Source: JAICMB01 sp963795935
GTDB lineage: Bacteria > Acidobacteriota > Terriglobia > Bryobacterales > Bryobacteraceae
Assembly (NCBI GenBank): GCA_963795935.1
Contig: CAWCJO010000027.1
Coordinates: forward strand, 52,021 to 116,020
Direction: 5' to 3'
Length of the DNA stretch: 64,000 bases
Part shown: positions 13,073-22,022 of the stretch, one piece after another
Position numbering within the stretch: position 1 is the stretch's first letter
How the letters are laid out: each line of letters begins with the position of its first letter
Program-made: the position numbers and the translations under genes
Notes under the pieces: generated by a model
Told to the model about the DNA's origin: nothing
Seen by the model: the letters and a program-made list of their open reading frames with translations, nothing else
Databases searched by the model: none

Positions 13073-14050
13073 ATGCCCATCGTCCAGACCGTCCGCGGAC
13101 CCGTGGACGTTTCCGAGCTCGGCCATACGCTGATGCACGAGCACATCTTCGTGCTCTCCCCGGAAATCCTTCAAAATTATCCCGCGGACTGGGGCGATGA
13201 AGAGCTTCGCATCGCCGGCGCCATCAAGCGCTTGAACGAACTGCGCTCGCACGGCGTGGGCACGCTGGTCGATCTGACCGTCCTCGGACTGGGCCGCAAC
13301 ATACCGCGCATCCAGCGCGTCGCCGCCGCCACAGCCATCAACATCGTCGTCGCAACCGGCATCTACACCTATAACGATATTCCGGCATATTTCCATTACC
13401 GCGGGCCAGGCACGGTGCTGGGCGGCCCCGAGATCATGGCCGAGATGTTCGTGCGCGATATCGAGCGCGGCATCGCGGACACCGGCGTTCGCGCCGGAAT
13501 CCTCAAGTGCGCCACCGACGCCCCCGGTCTCACCCCCGGCGTCGAACGCGTTTTGCGGGCCGTCGCGCAGGCTCACCGCCACACCGGCGTTCCCATCACT
13601 ACCCACACTCACGCGCGCTCGCGCCGCGGTCTGGAGCAACAAAAAATCTTCCGCGAAGAAGGCGTCGATCTCACGCGCGTCATCGTGGGCCACTCCGGCG
13701 ACACCACCGATCTCGATTACCTCCAGGAACTGATCGCGAACGGATCCTACATCGGCATGGACCGCTTCGGCATCGACACCATCCTCCCCTTCGAAGATCG
13801 CGTGAACACCGTCGCCGCAATGTGCATGCGCGGCCACGCCAACCGCATGGTGCTCTCCCAAGATGCCTCCTGCTTCATCGACTGGCTGCCCGAGCAGGCG
13901 CTGCCCGCCATGCTGCCGAATTGGCACTACCTGCACATCCACAACGATGTCATCCCCGCGCTGCTCAACCGCGGCATCCCTCAAGAGCAGATCCAAACCA
14001 TGATGGTCGACAACCCCCGCAAAATCTTCGAGACTCAGGGAGGATATTGA
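13073..14050 (+). CDS. Phosphotriesterase-family metal-dependent hydrolase
   Basis: The 325-residue protein has the complete binuclear metal centre of the phosphotriesterase branch of the amidohydrolase superfamily: HEH in GHTLMHEHIF, the bridging carboxylated lysine in GILKCAT, histidines in PITTHTHA and VGHSGD, and the last Asp in LSQDAS. Family members are mostly lactonases or esterases; the substrate here cannot be read. It is cytosolic (no signal peptide) and diverges from treS across about 94 bases. The stop is followed closely by the 21-bp repeat tract. Confidence 0.9.
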   Translation: MPIVQTVRGPVDVSELGHTLMHEHIFVLSPEILQNYPADWGDEELRIAGAIKRLNELRSHGVGTLVDLTVLGLGRNIPRIQRVAAATAINIVVATGIYTYNDIPAYFHYRGPGTVLGGPEIMAEMFVRDIERGIADTGVRAGILKCATDAPGLTPGVERVLRAVAQAHRHTGVPITTHTHARSRRGLEQQKIFREEGVDLTRVIVGHSGDTTDLDYLQELIANGSYIGMDRFGIDTILPFEDRVNTVAAMCMRGHANRMVLSQDASCFIDWLPEQALPAMLPNWHYLHIHNDVIPALLNRGIPQEQIQTMMVDNPRKIFETQGGY

Positions 14051-14073
14051 CGATGGAAAGCGCCGCCGCCGCT

Positions 14074-14198
14074 CGCAAGCGCCACCCCCGTAACCGCAAG
14101 CGCCACCCCGATACCCGCAAGCACACCCGCGTAAACGCAAGCCGCAGCCATATAACCGCAAGCACCGCGCACGTAACCGCAAGCACGAGCCTCATAAC
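14074..14198. repeat. Six tandem copies of a degenerate 21-bp unit
   Basis: Six units of 21 bases (the third has 20) each begin CGCAAGC and mostly end TAAC, with a variable middle. The tract fills the gap between the phosphotriesterase-like gene and the acyl-CoA ligase and runs directly into a dispersed GTCGCGGCTCGG-type element. An open frame covers the tract (14053-14250), but it is very basic and repetitive and I do not regard it as a gene. Confidence 0.85.
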
Positions 14199-14217
14199 CG
14201 AGCCGCGACCGTCGGGA
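14199..14217. repeat. Dispersed GTCGCGGCTCGG element, copy 1
   Basis: On the minus strand this reads TCCCGACGGTCGCGGCTCG. Two further intergenic copies sit near 33.75 and 35.79 kb with the same core ACGGTCGCGGCTCGG. It abuts the end of the 21-bp tandem tract. Confidence 0.6.
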
Positions 14218-14251
14218 AGTGGTTGCCGATGCTCGCCGGAGTGTACATAAC

Positions 14252-15752
14252 ATGATCCGCCCCTTCGACATGACCGGCATCGCGCGCGACGCCAACCACA
14301 TCGCGCATTACAACGTTCTGCCGCCTTCATTAGTGGAGATGCTTCGCAGCACCGTGGACAACCGCGCCTCGAACGAGGCCATTGTCGAGATCGGAGGTCC
14401 GCGCATCGACTACGGCGAGCTGTGGGACCGCGCCTCGAAAGTCGCCGGCGGCCTGCGCGAGCTCGGCATCGCGCGCGGCGATCGCGTCGCCATCCGCCTC
14501 GGAAACGGCCTCGATTGGTGCCTCGCGTTCTGGGGCAGTCTGCTGGCCGGCGCCATCGTCGTGCCCGTCAATACGCGATTCACGGAACCGGAGGTCGAAT
14601 ACGTACTGAACGACTCCGGATCGAAGTTCGTGTTCCTGCCGGAGCAAGCGTTGCCGCAAGGAAAGCCCTACGCCGTCGAGGCTCTCGCGCCCGCCGATCT
14701 GGCCGCCATCTTCTACACCAGCGGCACCACCGGCTTCCCCAAAGGAGCCATGACGACGCACGAGAATTTTCTGAGCAATATCGAAAACGGCAAGCGCGTA
14801 GCCCGCAATCGCGAGGATGGCAGCGTGCGCTCGCTCGTCTCGGTCCCGCTCTTTCATGTCACCGGCTGCAACAGCCAATTGCTGCCCTGTTGCGCCACCG
14901 GAAGCGCCACCGTGATTCTGCCGCGCTTCGAAGTCCAGGCATTCCTCCACGCCATTCCAGCGGAGCGGATCAATTCCATGGCTTCCGTTCCCGCCATTTA
15001 TTGGTACGCCATCAACCAGCCCAACTTCAAAGACATCGACACCAGCGGCGTGGAGCGCCTCGGATACGGCGGCGCGCCCATGCCTCCCGATCTGGTCGGC
15101 CAAATCCTGGCGGCGTTTCCGAACGCCGAAGTCGGCAACGGCTTCGGCCTGACGGAAACATCTTCCATCGCCACCTATCTGCCGCACCAATACGCGCGCA
15201 AGCGGCCGGAAACAGTCGGTTTCGCCGCCCCCGTTTGCGATCTCGAACTCTTCGAAACGGACACGGACGGCGTCGGTGAACTGCTCATCCGCGGCTCCAA
15301 CGTCGTGCGGGGCTACTGGAACAAGCCCGAGGCGACCGCCAGTACGTTCGTCGACGGCTGGCTGCATACCGGCGACCTGGCGCGCATCGACGCCGACGGC
15401 TTCGTGCAGATCGTCGACCGCAAGAAGGACATGGTGAATCGCGGCGGCGAAAACGTCTATTGCGTCGAGGTCGAGAACGCGCTCGCCGCGCATCCCGCAA
15501 TCTTCGAGACCGCCGTAATGGGCGTCCCCGATACGATGATGGGCGAAAAGGTCGGCGCCATCGTGGTGCTCAAGCCCGGCGCGGCCGCCGAAGCGAAAGA
15601 GATCCGCGAGTTTCTGCGCGGCCGCGCTCGCGGACTTCAAAATTCCGCAATTCATGATCTTTCGAAAGGACCTTTTACCGCGCAACCCGGGCGGCAAGAT
15701 CCTGAAAGGGAAACTGCGCCAGGAAGCCGCCTGGGGTTCTCCCATCGGATGA
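14252..15752 (+). CDS. AMP-binding acyl-CoA synthetase (one frameshift near the end)
   Basis: The protein has the adenylate-forming core: the phosphate loop AIFYTSGTTGFPKGA, the aromatic motif GLTETSSIATY, the hinge WLHTGDLARIDADGF with IVDRKKDMVNRGG, and the C-terminal lysine motif PRNPGGKILKGKL. The last 40 residues are in another frame: a break near 15630 is needed to reach DFKIPQFMIFRKDLLPRNPGG and the stop at 15750-15752. With it the length is about 500 residues, normal for the family. The stop overlaps the next start as ATGA. It activates a carboxylic acid to its CoA ester; the acid is unknown. Confidence 0.85.
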
Positions 15753-16616
15753 AAATCGCCATCGCCGGCGGCAGGGGCTTCTCGCGAGCCCATCTCATTC
15801 CCAAACTGCGCGCCGCCGGGCACGATATTCGAACGCTCGGGACGACGCCCCGTCGAAGGTCTGCCGTTCTATCGCTGGGACGCCTCGTCCGAACCCGGCG
15901 GCGAATCGGTGGCGCAACGCTGGACCGCCGCAGCAAAGCGGCTCATCCGCGAAAGCCGCGTCGATGGCACTGCAACCTCGTCTCCGCCCTTGCCAAAACC
16001 AAAATAGGAAGCGCTCCTGCAACCCTCCTGGCGGCCTCCGCCGTCGGAATTTACGGTTCCCGCGGCGACGAAGTTCTCACCGGAAGGGTCGCCCCCCGGC
16101 GATGGCTTCCTCGCCTCCGTATGCGCCGATTGGGAAGACGCCGCACGCGCCGCCGAGCCGCTCGGCGCCCGCGTGGTCAACCTCCGTTTTGGCGTCATCC
16201 TCGGCCTTCATGGCGGCGCTTTCCCAAAAATCGCAATGCCGTTTCGAATCGGCCTCGGCGGACCGCTTGGCTCCGGCCGCCAGTGGATGCCCTGCATTGA
16301 CATCGAAGGCGCCCACATCGGGGACGCCGCGGACCTGATCGTTTTCGCTCTTTCTCGCCCAACCATCCGCGGTCCCCCGAACGTCACCTCGCCGCATCCC
16401 GTCACCAACGCGCAATTCACCCGCGCTCTCGCGCTCGCGCTGCGCCGGCCCGCGCTGCTTAGAGCCCCCCGCTTCGTCCTGAAAATCGCTCTCGGTGAAA
16501 TGTCCGAAGCCGCGCTCGCGAGCGCGCGCGTCGTTCCCGCCATCGCCCAGGCCGCCGCTTTCCCCTTCACTTATCCTCAAATCGACGCCGCCCTAACCGC
16601 CTTGACCAGACACTGA
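15749..16616 (+). CDS. TIGR01777-type NAD(P)-dependent epimerase, frameshifted
   Basis: The start MKIAIAGGRGF is a Rossmann glycine motif of the SDR39U1/TIGR01777 family. Its typical central stretch LAASAVGIYGSRGDEVLT and EGSPPGDGFLASVCADWE is present, as is VVNLRFGVILGLHGGAFPKIAMPFRIGLGGPLGSG. These pieces lie in different frames, with breaks near 15800-15830, 15970 and 16085. The C-terminal 147 residues are intact, ending LTALTRH. The enzyme probably acts on a nucleotide sugar or lipid-linked substrate, but no activity is established for most members. It is coupled to the ligase gene by a four-base overlap. Confidence 0.75.
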
Positions 16617-16641
16617 ATCGCTCCCGCCGCATCTCATTACC

Positions 16642-17674
16642 GTGGACTGGAGCGTCTTCAAAAATGGCGTCTTCATCGCGATCATCGCTCACGGGCTGAT
16701 TGCCATTTCTCTGATCTGGGACAAAATTCTGCTCAAACGTCCGCAGACGAAAAATCTTGCGTCGTACGTCTTCTGGCTCGGTTTCATCAGCGTCTTCGGC
16801 CTCTGTCTCATCCCGTTCGGCTACACTTTCCCGGGTTGGGGACTCACCTCGCTCGCCTTCTTCACCGGCATCCTTCATCTGCTCGCGAACTATCTCTACT
16901 ACGGCGCCCTCAAGAAAGGCGAAGCGTCGGAGACCCTGGCGATGATGGGCGGCTTCTCGCCCGTCTTCACGGCCCTCATCGGCATCCCCCTTCTGGCCGC
17001 GCCCATCGGAAAGGGAAACGTCCTCGGCTTCGGATTGATGGTTGCCGGCGGATTTGTGATGTTCTTCTCCGAGCGTCTGTCGCTGCGCCGCGTCATCGCG
17101 TGGGTCCTCTCCGCGTCCGCGGCGTTCGGCGTCGTCAACGTCCTCGAAAAGCTCGTCTTCAACAGCACCAACTTCGTCTCCGGTTATGTCTTCTTCACGG
17201 TCGGGACATTCGTCGGATCGTTGCTGCTTCTCCTGCGCCCCGCTTGGCGCCATCAGATTTTCGAGCACTCCGAAGAAGCCAGCCCCAGCAGCAAGACGTG
17301 GTATATGGTCAACCGCTTCATGGCCGGCGTCGGATCTTTTCTGATCTTCTACGCCATAAGTCTGCAAAGCCCCGCCGTGGTCGACGCCATTACCGGCATC
17401 CGCTACGTCATCATTTTTCTGGGCGCTTATCTCATCACGCGATGGCGGCCCAAGTGGCTATGCGAGAACTTCACCGGCTTTACGCTGCTGGCAAAATTCG
17501 CCTGCTACCGCGCTCGTGGTCGCCGGACTTGTCTTTCTCGGCCTCACCGGAACCAACACCACTCAGAAGGCCAGCAATATGACGCCGCACGCCACCACAC
17601 ACGCGCCGAACCAGCGCTGCCACGTCACCCGCTCGCCCAGTAAGTACTTGGCAAGTATCGTCTCCACCATATAA
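16642..17674 (+). CDS. EamA/DMT-family membrane transporter (frameshift near the end)
   Basis: A GTG start opens a protein of about ten hydrophobic helices in the two-repeat EamA arrangement (for example LISLIWDKILL, GILHLLANYLYYGALKKGEA, PVFTALIGIPLLAAP, AVVDAITGIRYVIIFLGAYLI). The motif LYYGALKKGEAS.TLAM is typical of the drug/metabolite transporter superfamily. A break near 17495 is needed to recover the last helix TALVVAGLVFLGLTG; the frame then runs to 17674, overlapping the convergent half-size transporter by 112 bases. The substrate is unknown. It lies 25 bases after the epimerase gene and may belong to the same transcript. Confidence 0.75.
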
Positions 17675-17925
17675 CTCGAAGCCGTCGCCGGTACGGCGAA
17701 GCTCAAGGGCGCAAACGACAGCAGCGAGAGCAGCGCGAAAAATGAAAATGCCATCGCTACGACGCCGCCCACCACGTAGGCGTTTCTCGCCAGCGATTTC
17801 AGCAGCTTCGTCACGGCGCGCGGACGCAGCCCGCGGACTTCCCCGTGCTTCTTCATCCCCGCCGTGTTCAGCAGGTCTCCGGTGGCATTGCCGATGACGA
17901 TCACCAGGACCAGAATCCACCTCAT
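17563..17925 (-). CDS. Half-size DMT (SMR/EamA-like) membrane protein B
   Basis: This 120-residue protein has four hydrophobic segments: ILVLVIVIGNATGDLL, VVGGVVAMAFSFFALLSLL, FAVPATASSYMVETILAKYLL and WFGACVVACGVILLAF. Size and layout match small-multidrug-resistance or half-EamA proteins, which work as dimers. Its ATG overlaps the stop of the upstream half-size partner as ATGA, so the two are likely made together as a heterodimer. The substrate is unknown. Confidence 0.75.
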   Translation of the reverse strand: MRWILVLVIVIGNATGDLLNTAGMKKHGEVRGLRPRAVTKLLKSLARNAYVVGGVVAMAFSFFALLSLLSFAPLSFAVPATASSYMVETILAKYLLGERVTWQRWFGACVVACGVILLAF

Positions 17926-18410
17926 TTCAAATCCCCGCTCATGTCCTGTTCGTGTTCCGGAGTCGTCCGCGGCATCGTCAACCCCACAATGATGGCGCCC
18001 GTCAGGATCAGCAGAATTCCCGTCCAACGAATTTTGCTCACGTACTCGCCCAGAAAAACGCGCCCGAGAATCGCCGTAATCACGTATGCCGTCGACGTTA
18101 CCGGAAGGACGTAACTCAGATCGGCCCAACTGAGCAGCGACAGATTGGTGAGCAGCCAGACCACTAACAGGCAAACCCCCCCGATCACCCATGGGTTCAG
18201 AAGCGCCCGCAAGTAGGGCAGCACGGATACCGAAACAGTCGGCCCCACTTCCTTCATGCCCATGCTCAACGCGAAATTCCCCATCACGTTGCTCACGATC
18301 ACGGCGATGGACAACAGTCGGGTCTTGCGCTTCAGCTCCTGCTCGTGTGACGGCGGGGCCATCCCGCTATGGGACGCTGCGATGCCCGTTCCAAGTACAC
18401 TCGCTGACAC
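17922..18410 (-). CDS. Half-size DMT (SMR/EamA-like) membrane protein A
   Basis: The protein has four hydrophobic segments after a polar start: LLSIAVIVSNVMGNFALSMG, WVIGGVCLLVVWLLTNLSLL, YVLPVTSTAYVITAILGRVFLGE and GILLILTGAIIVGL. A later ATG (position 18362, MAPPSHEQ) may be the true start because the first 16 residues look non-conserved. It is paired with the downstream 120-residue protein of similar topology. The segment PVTSTAYVITAI parallels PATASSYMVETI of the partner, which supports a common origin and a two-subunit transporter. Confidence 0.75.
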   Translation of the reverse strand: MSASVLGTGIAASHSGMAPPSHEQELKRKTRLLSIAVIVSNVMGNFALSMGMKEVGPTVSVSVLPYLRALLNPWVIGGVCLLVVWLLTNLSLLSWADLSYVLPVTSTAYVITAILGRVFLGEYVSKIRWTGILLILTGAIIVGLTMPRTTPEHEQDMSGDLK

Positions 18411-18464
18411 GCCCAGTACTGCTTCCGGTTGTTTTATCCAATAGCTGGTAATTTAACAGCCACG

Positions 18465-19645
18465 ATGAATCGTCGGCATTTCCTGCGCGCTTCGGGCGCG
18501 GCATTGGCCGCCGGCGCACACTCGTTAGCGCAAACGAAAACGCCGGCGCGCTTGAAAGTGACCGGAGTTCGTATCTATCTGGTCCAGGTCGGCGGACGCC
18601 ATCCCGTGCTCGCCCAGGTCCTCACGGACCAAGGCCTGACAGGGGTCGGCGAGGCTGCAATCGCATACGGCTCGGGCGCAACGGCGGCGGCCGGAATGAT
18701 TAAAGATCTGGCCCAGGAATTATGCTCGGGCGCGATCCGTTCGCCATCGAAGCGATCTGGAGCGACATGTACGACAACACGTTTGGGCCAAGGGCGGCGG
18801 TCCAATCGTTTTCACCCGCATCAGCGCTCTCGAGCAGGCCCTTTGGGACATCAAGGGGAAAGCCCTGGGCGTTCCGGTTTACGAGTTGCTCGGCGGCAAG
18901 GTTCGGGATGCGGTGCGCGTCTATGCCAATGGTGGTCCTTCCGCTGCGTGAAGCCGGACGATTTCAGCCGCGAAGCGAGCGCGCTGTCGCGCGCGGATAC
19001 ACCGCGCTGAAATTTTACCCGCTGGCGACGCCGGAGTTGGATCCCGACGGTCACATCCGCCATGTTGCCAAGCGATCCATCGATCGCGCCATGGAAGTGC
19101 GCGCCGTCGAAAGCGTCAAAGCCGTGCGCAGCGCAATCGGCCCGAATGCGGACCTCATGCTGGACATCAGCGGCGAGTTGACAACCGACGCACTTAGACG
19201 GCTGGGACGGCGCTTTGAAGAGTACGACATTACGTTTCTCGAGGAGCCGGTGGACGCATTCGATCCCGAGGCGCTGAAGGAAGTCGCCGAACACGTCAAA
19301 ATCCCGGTTGCAACGGGCGAGCGCATGTATACGCGCTATCAGTCCGGCGCGTAATGGAACTGCGCGCGGCGGCCATGGCGGAGGCATACAACATGCGCGC
19401 ATCCAACCGCACACAATTGCGCCGGCCCCGTCTCCACCCCCGCGGCTTTGCAACTGGATGCCTGTATTGCGAATTTCCTCATCCAGGAGCTATATCCCTT
19501 CCGCATTCCGGAGCATTTCGCATTAGTCGACCATGCGCCCGAACTCGATGTGCGCAACAGCTCCGTTGCCGTATCAAGCCGTCCGGGTCTCGGCGTGGAA
19601 CCCGTGGAAAGCCGCGTTCGGCCGTTCCTGTGGGCGACTATTTAA
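18465..19645 (+). pseudogene. Mandelate racemase/muconate-lactonizing-like enzyme, broken and internally deleted
   Basis: A signal peptide with a double arginine (NRRHFLRASGAALAAGAHSLAQ) starts the protein, and the enolase-superfamily N-terminal lid follows (VTGVRIYLVQVGG, LTDQGLTGVGEA). The barrel is recognisable in pieces: YTALKFYPLATPE, ADLMLDISGELT with an Asp ligand, FLEEPVDAFDPEAL with a Glu ligand, then VATGERMYTRYQ. Frame breaks fall near 18715, 18800-18960 and 19350-19440. After MYTRYQ the protein resumes at AAAMAEAYNM, skipping the roughly 30 residues that carry the third metal ligand in this family. The tail is complete (ELYPFRIPEHFALVDHAPEL). This looks like a real pseudogene. Confidence 0.65.
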
Positions 19646-19842
19646 GGCTTGACCGCCTGCAACGTAGATCGATGCCCGAACCATTTCCAGGCGCCCCGCG
19701 TGAAAATCCGGAACATCGGGTGATGGGCCAGTTTGGAAATCTGAGCCGCTTCCCGAACGGGCCCGCCGCACAAATTGGCGGTTTGCGCGTTATACGGCCA
19801 GGTACAAAGCACGGCGTCCCGAAAGGGGTCCTTTGTGACACG
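19642..19842 (-). pseudogene. Possible C-terminal remnant of an unrecognised protein
   Basis: An open stretch of 66 residues without a start codon reads VTKDPFRDAVLCTWPYNAQ and ends RGAWKWFGHRSTLQAVKP. The composition looks protein-like, and its stop faces the stop of the enolase-superfamily gene with a three-base overlap, the usual geometry for convergent genes. I do not recognise the family. It may be a gene fragment. Confidence 0.3.
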
Positions 19843-19927
19843 TTAGACAGCGGCCCGCGGCCCTGACCCGATGCATGACGCTTCCGCGGAACCGTGGTAA
19901 AAAGCTACGATGAAAGGAGGCGGCAAC

Positions 19928-20170
19928 ATGGCTCAGGTACGAACGGAAATCGACTGGACGGAGTGCGAACTCATTGAGCAAATTCCCGGCAAGGTGTCGG
20001 GCCGTCCCATCGTGCGCGGCACGCGCATTTTGCCGGATGCCATCGTTGACAGTTACGACCTCGGCGAAAGCATCGAGGAACTTCACGAAGGCTTTCCCGC
20101 TCTTTCCGTCGCGCAGATAAAACGGCTGATCGAGTTTGCCCACGCTCAGCGAGGGCAGCCGCGCCCGTGA
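19928..20170 (+). CDS. DUF433 antitoxin-like protein
   Basis: The 80-residue protein has the DUF433 signature: PGKVSGRPIVRGTRILPDAIVDSYDLGESIEELHEGFPALSVAQI is present in order, though longer than can be quoted as one motif elsewhere. The chosen ATG is preceded by AAAGGAGG at 19914-19921. DUF433 proteins are winged-helix-like antitoxins paired with DUF5615 PIN-like toxins, and here the partner gene starts inside its stop codon (GTGA). Confidence 0.85.
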   Translation: MAQVRTEIDWTECELIEQIPGKVSGRPIVRGTRILPDAIVDSYDLGESIEELHEGFPALSVAQIKRLIEFAHAQRGQPRP

Positions 20171-20518
20171 GAGTGTTGCTCGACGAGAACCTCGACCACG
20201 CATTGCGGAAGCTTTTAGGCCAGCACGACGTTGTGACCGTCACGTATCTGGGTTGGGCGGGCCTCAAGAACGGCGAGCTTTTACAGGCAGCGGAGGCCAA
20301 CGGTTTTGACGTGTTCCTTACCGGCGATCAAACCCTTTCCCATGAGCAGAACCTTTCCGGGCGCACGGCTCGCGGTTGTCGCGCTTTCCGCCATTCAGCT
20401 ACCCATTATCCGGGAGAACTTGCCGAAGATAATCGCCGCTATCGACAACGCCGCGCCCGGTTCATTTCAGACGGTCGAATGCGGCACGTTCAGCCGGAAG
20501 AAGCCGCCCGGATTGTAA
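20167..20518 (+). CDS. DUF5615 PIN-like toxin (one frameshift)
   Basis: The product begins RVLLDENLDHALRKLLGQHDV, a PIN-like fold start with the first acidic pair, then VFLTGDQTLSHEQNL with the second. A break near 20360 is needed to continue as LAVVALSAIQLPIIRENLPKIIAAI to a stop at 20516-20518. It begins with GTG overlapping the antitoxin stop by four bases. The 3' end overlaps the oppositely oriented thioredoxin-like gene. Confidence 0.75.
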
Positions 20519-20692
20519 GGGCGAATGGCGAACCAGCCGGACGCCATGCTGCGCAGCACGGCTTGCAATCTCCTGTTGATGCATGTCACGCACCACCACC
20601 TCATGTTCGGAGCCTGCCAGCTTGCGGACGGCTTCGACGGTGTCTGTACAGGTTTTGCACCCGGCACTGAAGACTTCAATTTTTTGTTTCAT
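20462..20692 (-). CDS. Thioredoxin-like small CxxC protein, probably truncated
   Basis: The 76-residue protein starts KQKIEVFSAGCKTCTDTVEAV, with a CKTC redox motif in the first helix as in glutaredoxin-like proteins of mercury and arsenic operons. After AAQHGVR the expected VPAVVIDGK-like strand is absent and an unrelated tail antisense to the DUF5615 gene follows. So the gene is cut or frameshifted in its second half. The ATG overlaps the preceding MerC-like gene by 17 bases, making it the third gene of the operon. Confidence 0.6.
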   Translation of the reverse strand: MKQKIEVFSAGCKTCTDTVEAVRKLAGSEHEVVVRDMHQQEIASRAAQHGVRLVRHSPLQSGRLLPAERAAFDRLK

Positions 20693-21125
20693 GTACCTGT
20701 TCTCCTTCTGCGTTCCTTTCGTTGAAACCCGCCCCTGCCTGAACGCAAGCAGGGCAGAACGGGGTTATAACGGCGCGAAGCGGCCAACTGCTCAAGACCG
20801 ATGCAGCGATCAACAGCCCCACTCCTGCGTAGGCCGCTGGCGCCGCATCGACATAAAACTTGCTAGTCAAAATCACGGCCGCCGCGAGCAGGCCGAGACA
20901 GAGCGGGCCGTAGCCGTGGCGACATGATGCACGAAAACCGAGAGCCCCCGCTGTGATCGCAAGAAAGGCGGCAGTCAGCGGCGCCAAATACTTTGTCGAA
21001 ATAAGAAAGCCCAGACCAAGCGCCGAAACAGTGCCTGCATAAGCAGGCCAGCACATTGGACACATCAACTTCGGTAACAGCGAGACGCCAACACCCGGCA
21101 GGACGGCGAGACTTTGTTTCCACAT
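20676..21125 (-). CDS. MerC-like metal transport membrane protein
   Basis: The protein of about 149 residues starts WKQSLAVLPGVGVSLLPKLMCPMCWPAYAG: a first helix with a CPMC pair resembling the metal-binding motif of MerC/MerT proteins. Three more hydrophobic helices follow (FLISTKYLAPLTAAFLAITAGALG, GPLCLGLLAAAVILTS, YAGVGLLIAASVL) and the C-terminal part has another Cys pair (FCPACVQ). The start ATG overlaps the stop of the MerR gene by one base. It probably imports or senses Hg(II) or a related metal. Confidence 0.65.
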   Translation of the reverse strand: MWKQSLAVLPGVGVSLLPKLMCPMCWPAYAGTVSALGLGFLISTKYLAPLTAAFLAITAGALGFRASCRHGYGPLCLGLLAAAVILTSKFYVDAAPAAYAGVGLLIAASVLSSWPLRAVITPFCPACVQAGAGFNERNAEGEQVHETKN

Positions 21126-21535
21126 CAGACCGGCACTCCTTTTGCATCGAGGGCATCGAGGATCGGACAATCACTCAATGGCCCGCAGCCTGGACACTTC
21201 TCAGCCAGCCGGTTCAGGGCGTCCTTCATGGCCCGCAGAGTGCGGATTTTCTCCTCAATATCCGCGATTTTCGCTTTGGCACGTTCGCGCATCTCCTGTG
21301 CCCCAGCTCCGGCATTTTCGCGAAGTGAAAGCAGCTCGCGGATTTCCGTCAGCGAAAAACCGAGCTCCTGCGCACGCTTGATGAAGCGTACCCGGCGCAC
21401 GGCTGTTTCTGGGAACATACGATAACCGGACGCAAGGCGCGGCGGTTCCGGCAGCAATCCTTCCCGCTCGTAATAGCGGATGGTTTGCAGGTTGACGCCG
21501 CCGCGCTCCGCAACTTCGCCGATTTTCAAACTCAC
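21125..21535 (-). CDS. MerR-family heavy-metal-responsive regulator
   Basis: The 136-residue protein has the MerR winged helix (KIGEVAERGGVNLQTIRYYEREGLL), the dimerisation helix and a C-terminal metal site CPGCGPLSDCPILDAL as in CadR/PbrR/MerR-type sensors. I place the start at the GTG because it follows directly on a MerR-type promoter. An in-frame ATG 45 bases upstream would lie inside that promoter. It heads the operon with the MerC-like and thioredoxin-like genes and should activate it on metal binding. Confidence 0.85.
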   Translation of the reverse strand: MSLKIGEVAERGGVNLQTIRYYEREGLLPEPPRLASGYRMFPETAVRRVRFIKRAQELGFSLTEIRELLSLRENAGAGAQEMRERAKAKIADIEEKIRTLRAMKDALNRLAEKCPGCGPLSDCPILDALDAKGVPV

Positions 21536-21541
21536 GCCTTC

Positions 21542-21573
21542 AGCGTAAACCCTGTATCTAGGTATAGAGTCAA
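21542..21573 (-). promoter_or_regulatory. MerR-type promoter/operator with 20-bp spacer
   Basis: On the minus strand a -35 TTGACT and a -10 TACGCT are separated by 20 bases, the over-long spacing that MerR activators correct by twisting DNA. The spacer has an imperfect dyad, ACTCTAT with ACAGGGT at its ends. The -10 box ends six bases before the GTG of the regulator, so the transcript may start at or next to the start codon. Confidence 0.65.
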
Positions 21574-21695
21574 GAGGCATCCGGAAAGTGAAAACGCTGC
21601 CTTCTTCCGCCGATGTTTCATAATGGGTAGTTTTCGTCCTTCCCTGCTCCGCAACTTCTCGCTATCGTTTCCAGAATATCAGTGATGGGGCGATC

Positions 21696-22001
21696 ATGCC
21701 GAAGCTCAAACACAAACGCTGTCCGTTTTGCGCCAGCAACAAACAAATTACCCTGCCATGCGAGGTACAGGCGCAACACGCGAATGGAAAATACAAGCCG
21801 GAGGTATGGCGCGTTGTCGTGTGTAGCTGCATGGTTACTGGCCGCGCCGGACGAAGCGAAAAAGCTGCATGGGCGAATTGGAACATGCGAAACACGACCG
21901 CACCGGCCACGCTCACCCGCACCGAAACAAAACTGATTATCGCCTACACCCTTAAACGCGAGAGCGCCACAAAAGCGCAGGTGATGGCATGCGGCGCTTA
22001 A
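21696..22001 (+). CDS. Lar-like zinc-ribbon small protein 1
   Basis: The protein starts PKLKHKRCPFCASNKQITL and continues with a second Cys pair near VVVCSCMVTGR and the end motif EKAAWANWNMR. This is the layout of Lar-family restriction-alleviation-like proteins: CPFC, a second C-x-C, and a final A-x-x-x-WN-x-R. About 36 extra residues follow that motif and look unconserved. Lar-like proteins are common in prophages. The next gene is a second copy of the same type. Confidence 0.6.
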   Translation: MPKLKHKRCPFCASNKQITLPCEVQAQHANGKYKPEVWRVVVCSCMVTGRAGRSEKAAWANWNMRNTTAPATLTRTETKLIIAYTLKRESATKAQVMACGA

Positions 22002-22022
22002 AGAGGCCATTGCGGCCCGTCG

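Noticed and set aside
14074..14198. CRISPR-like array
   Set aside because: The unit is only 21 bases with no separate spacers, the units vary, and no cas gene is near.
14053..14250. Plus-strand frame covering the 21-bp tandem repeats
   Set aside because: The product is a low-complexity basic peptide explained by the repeat itself, with no ribosome site.
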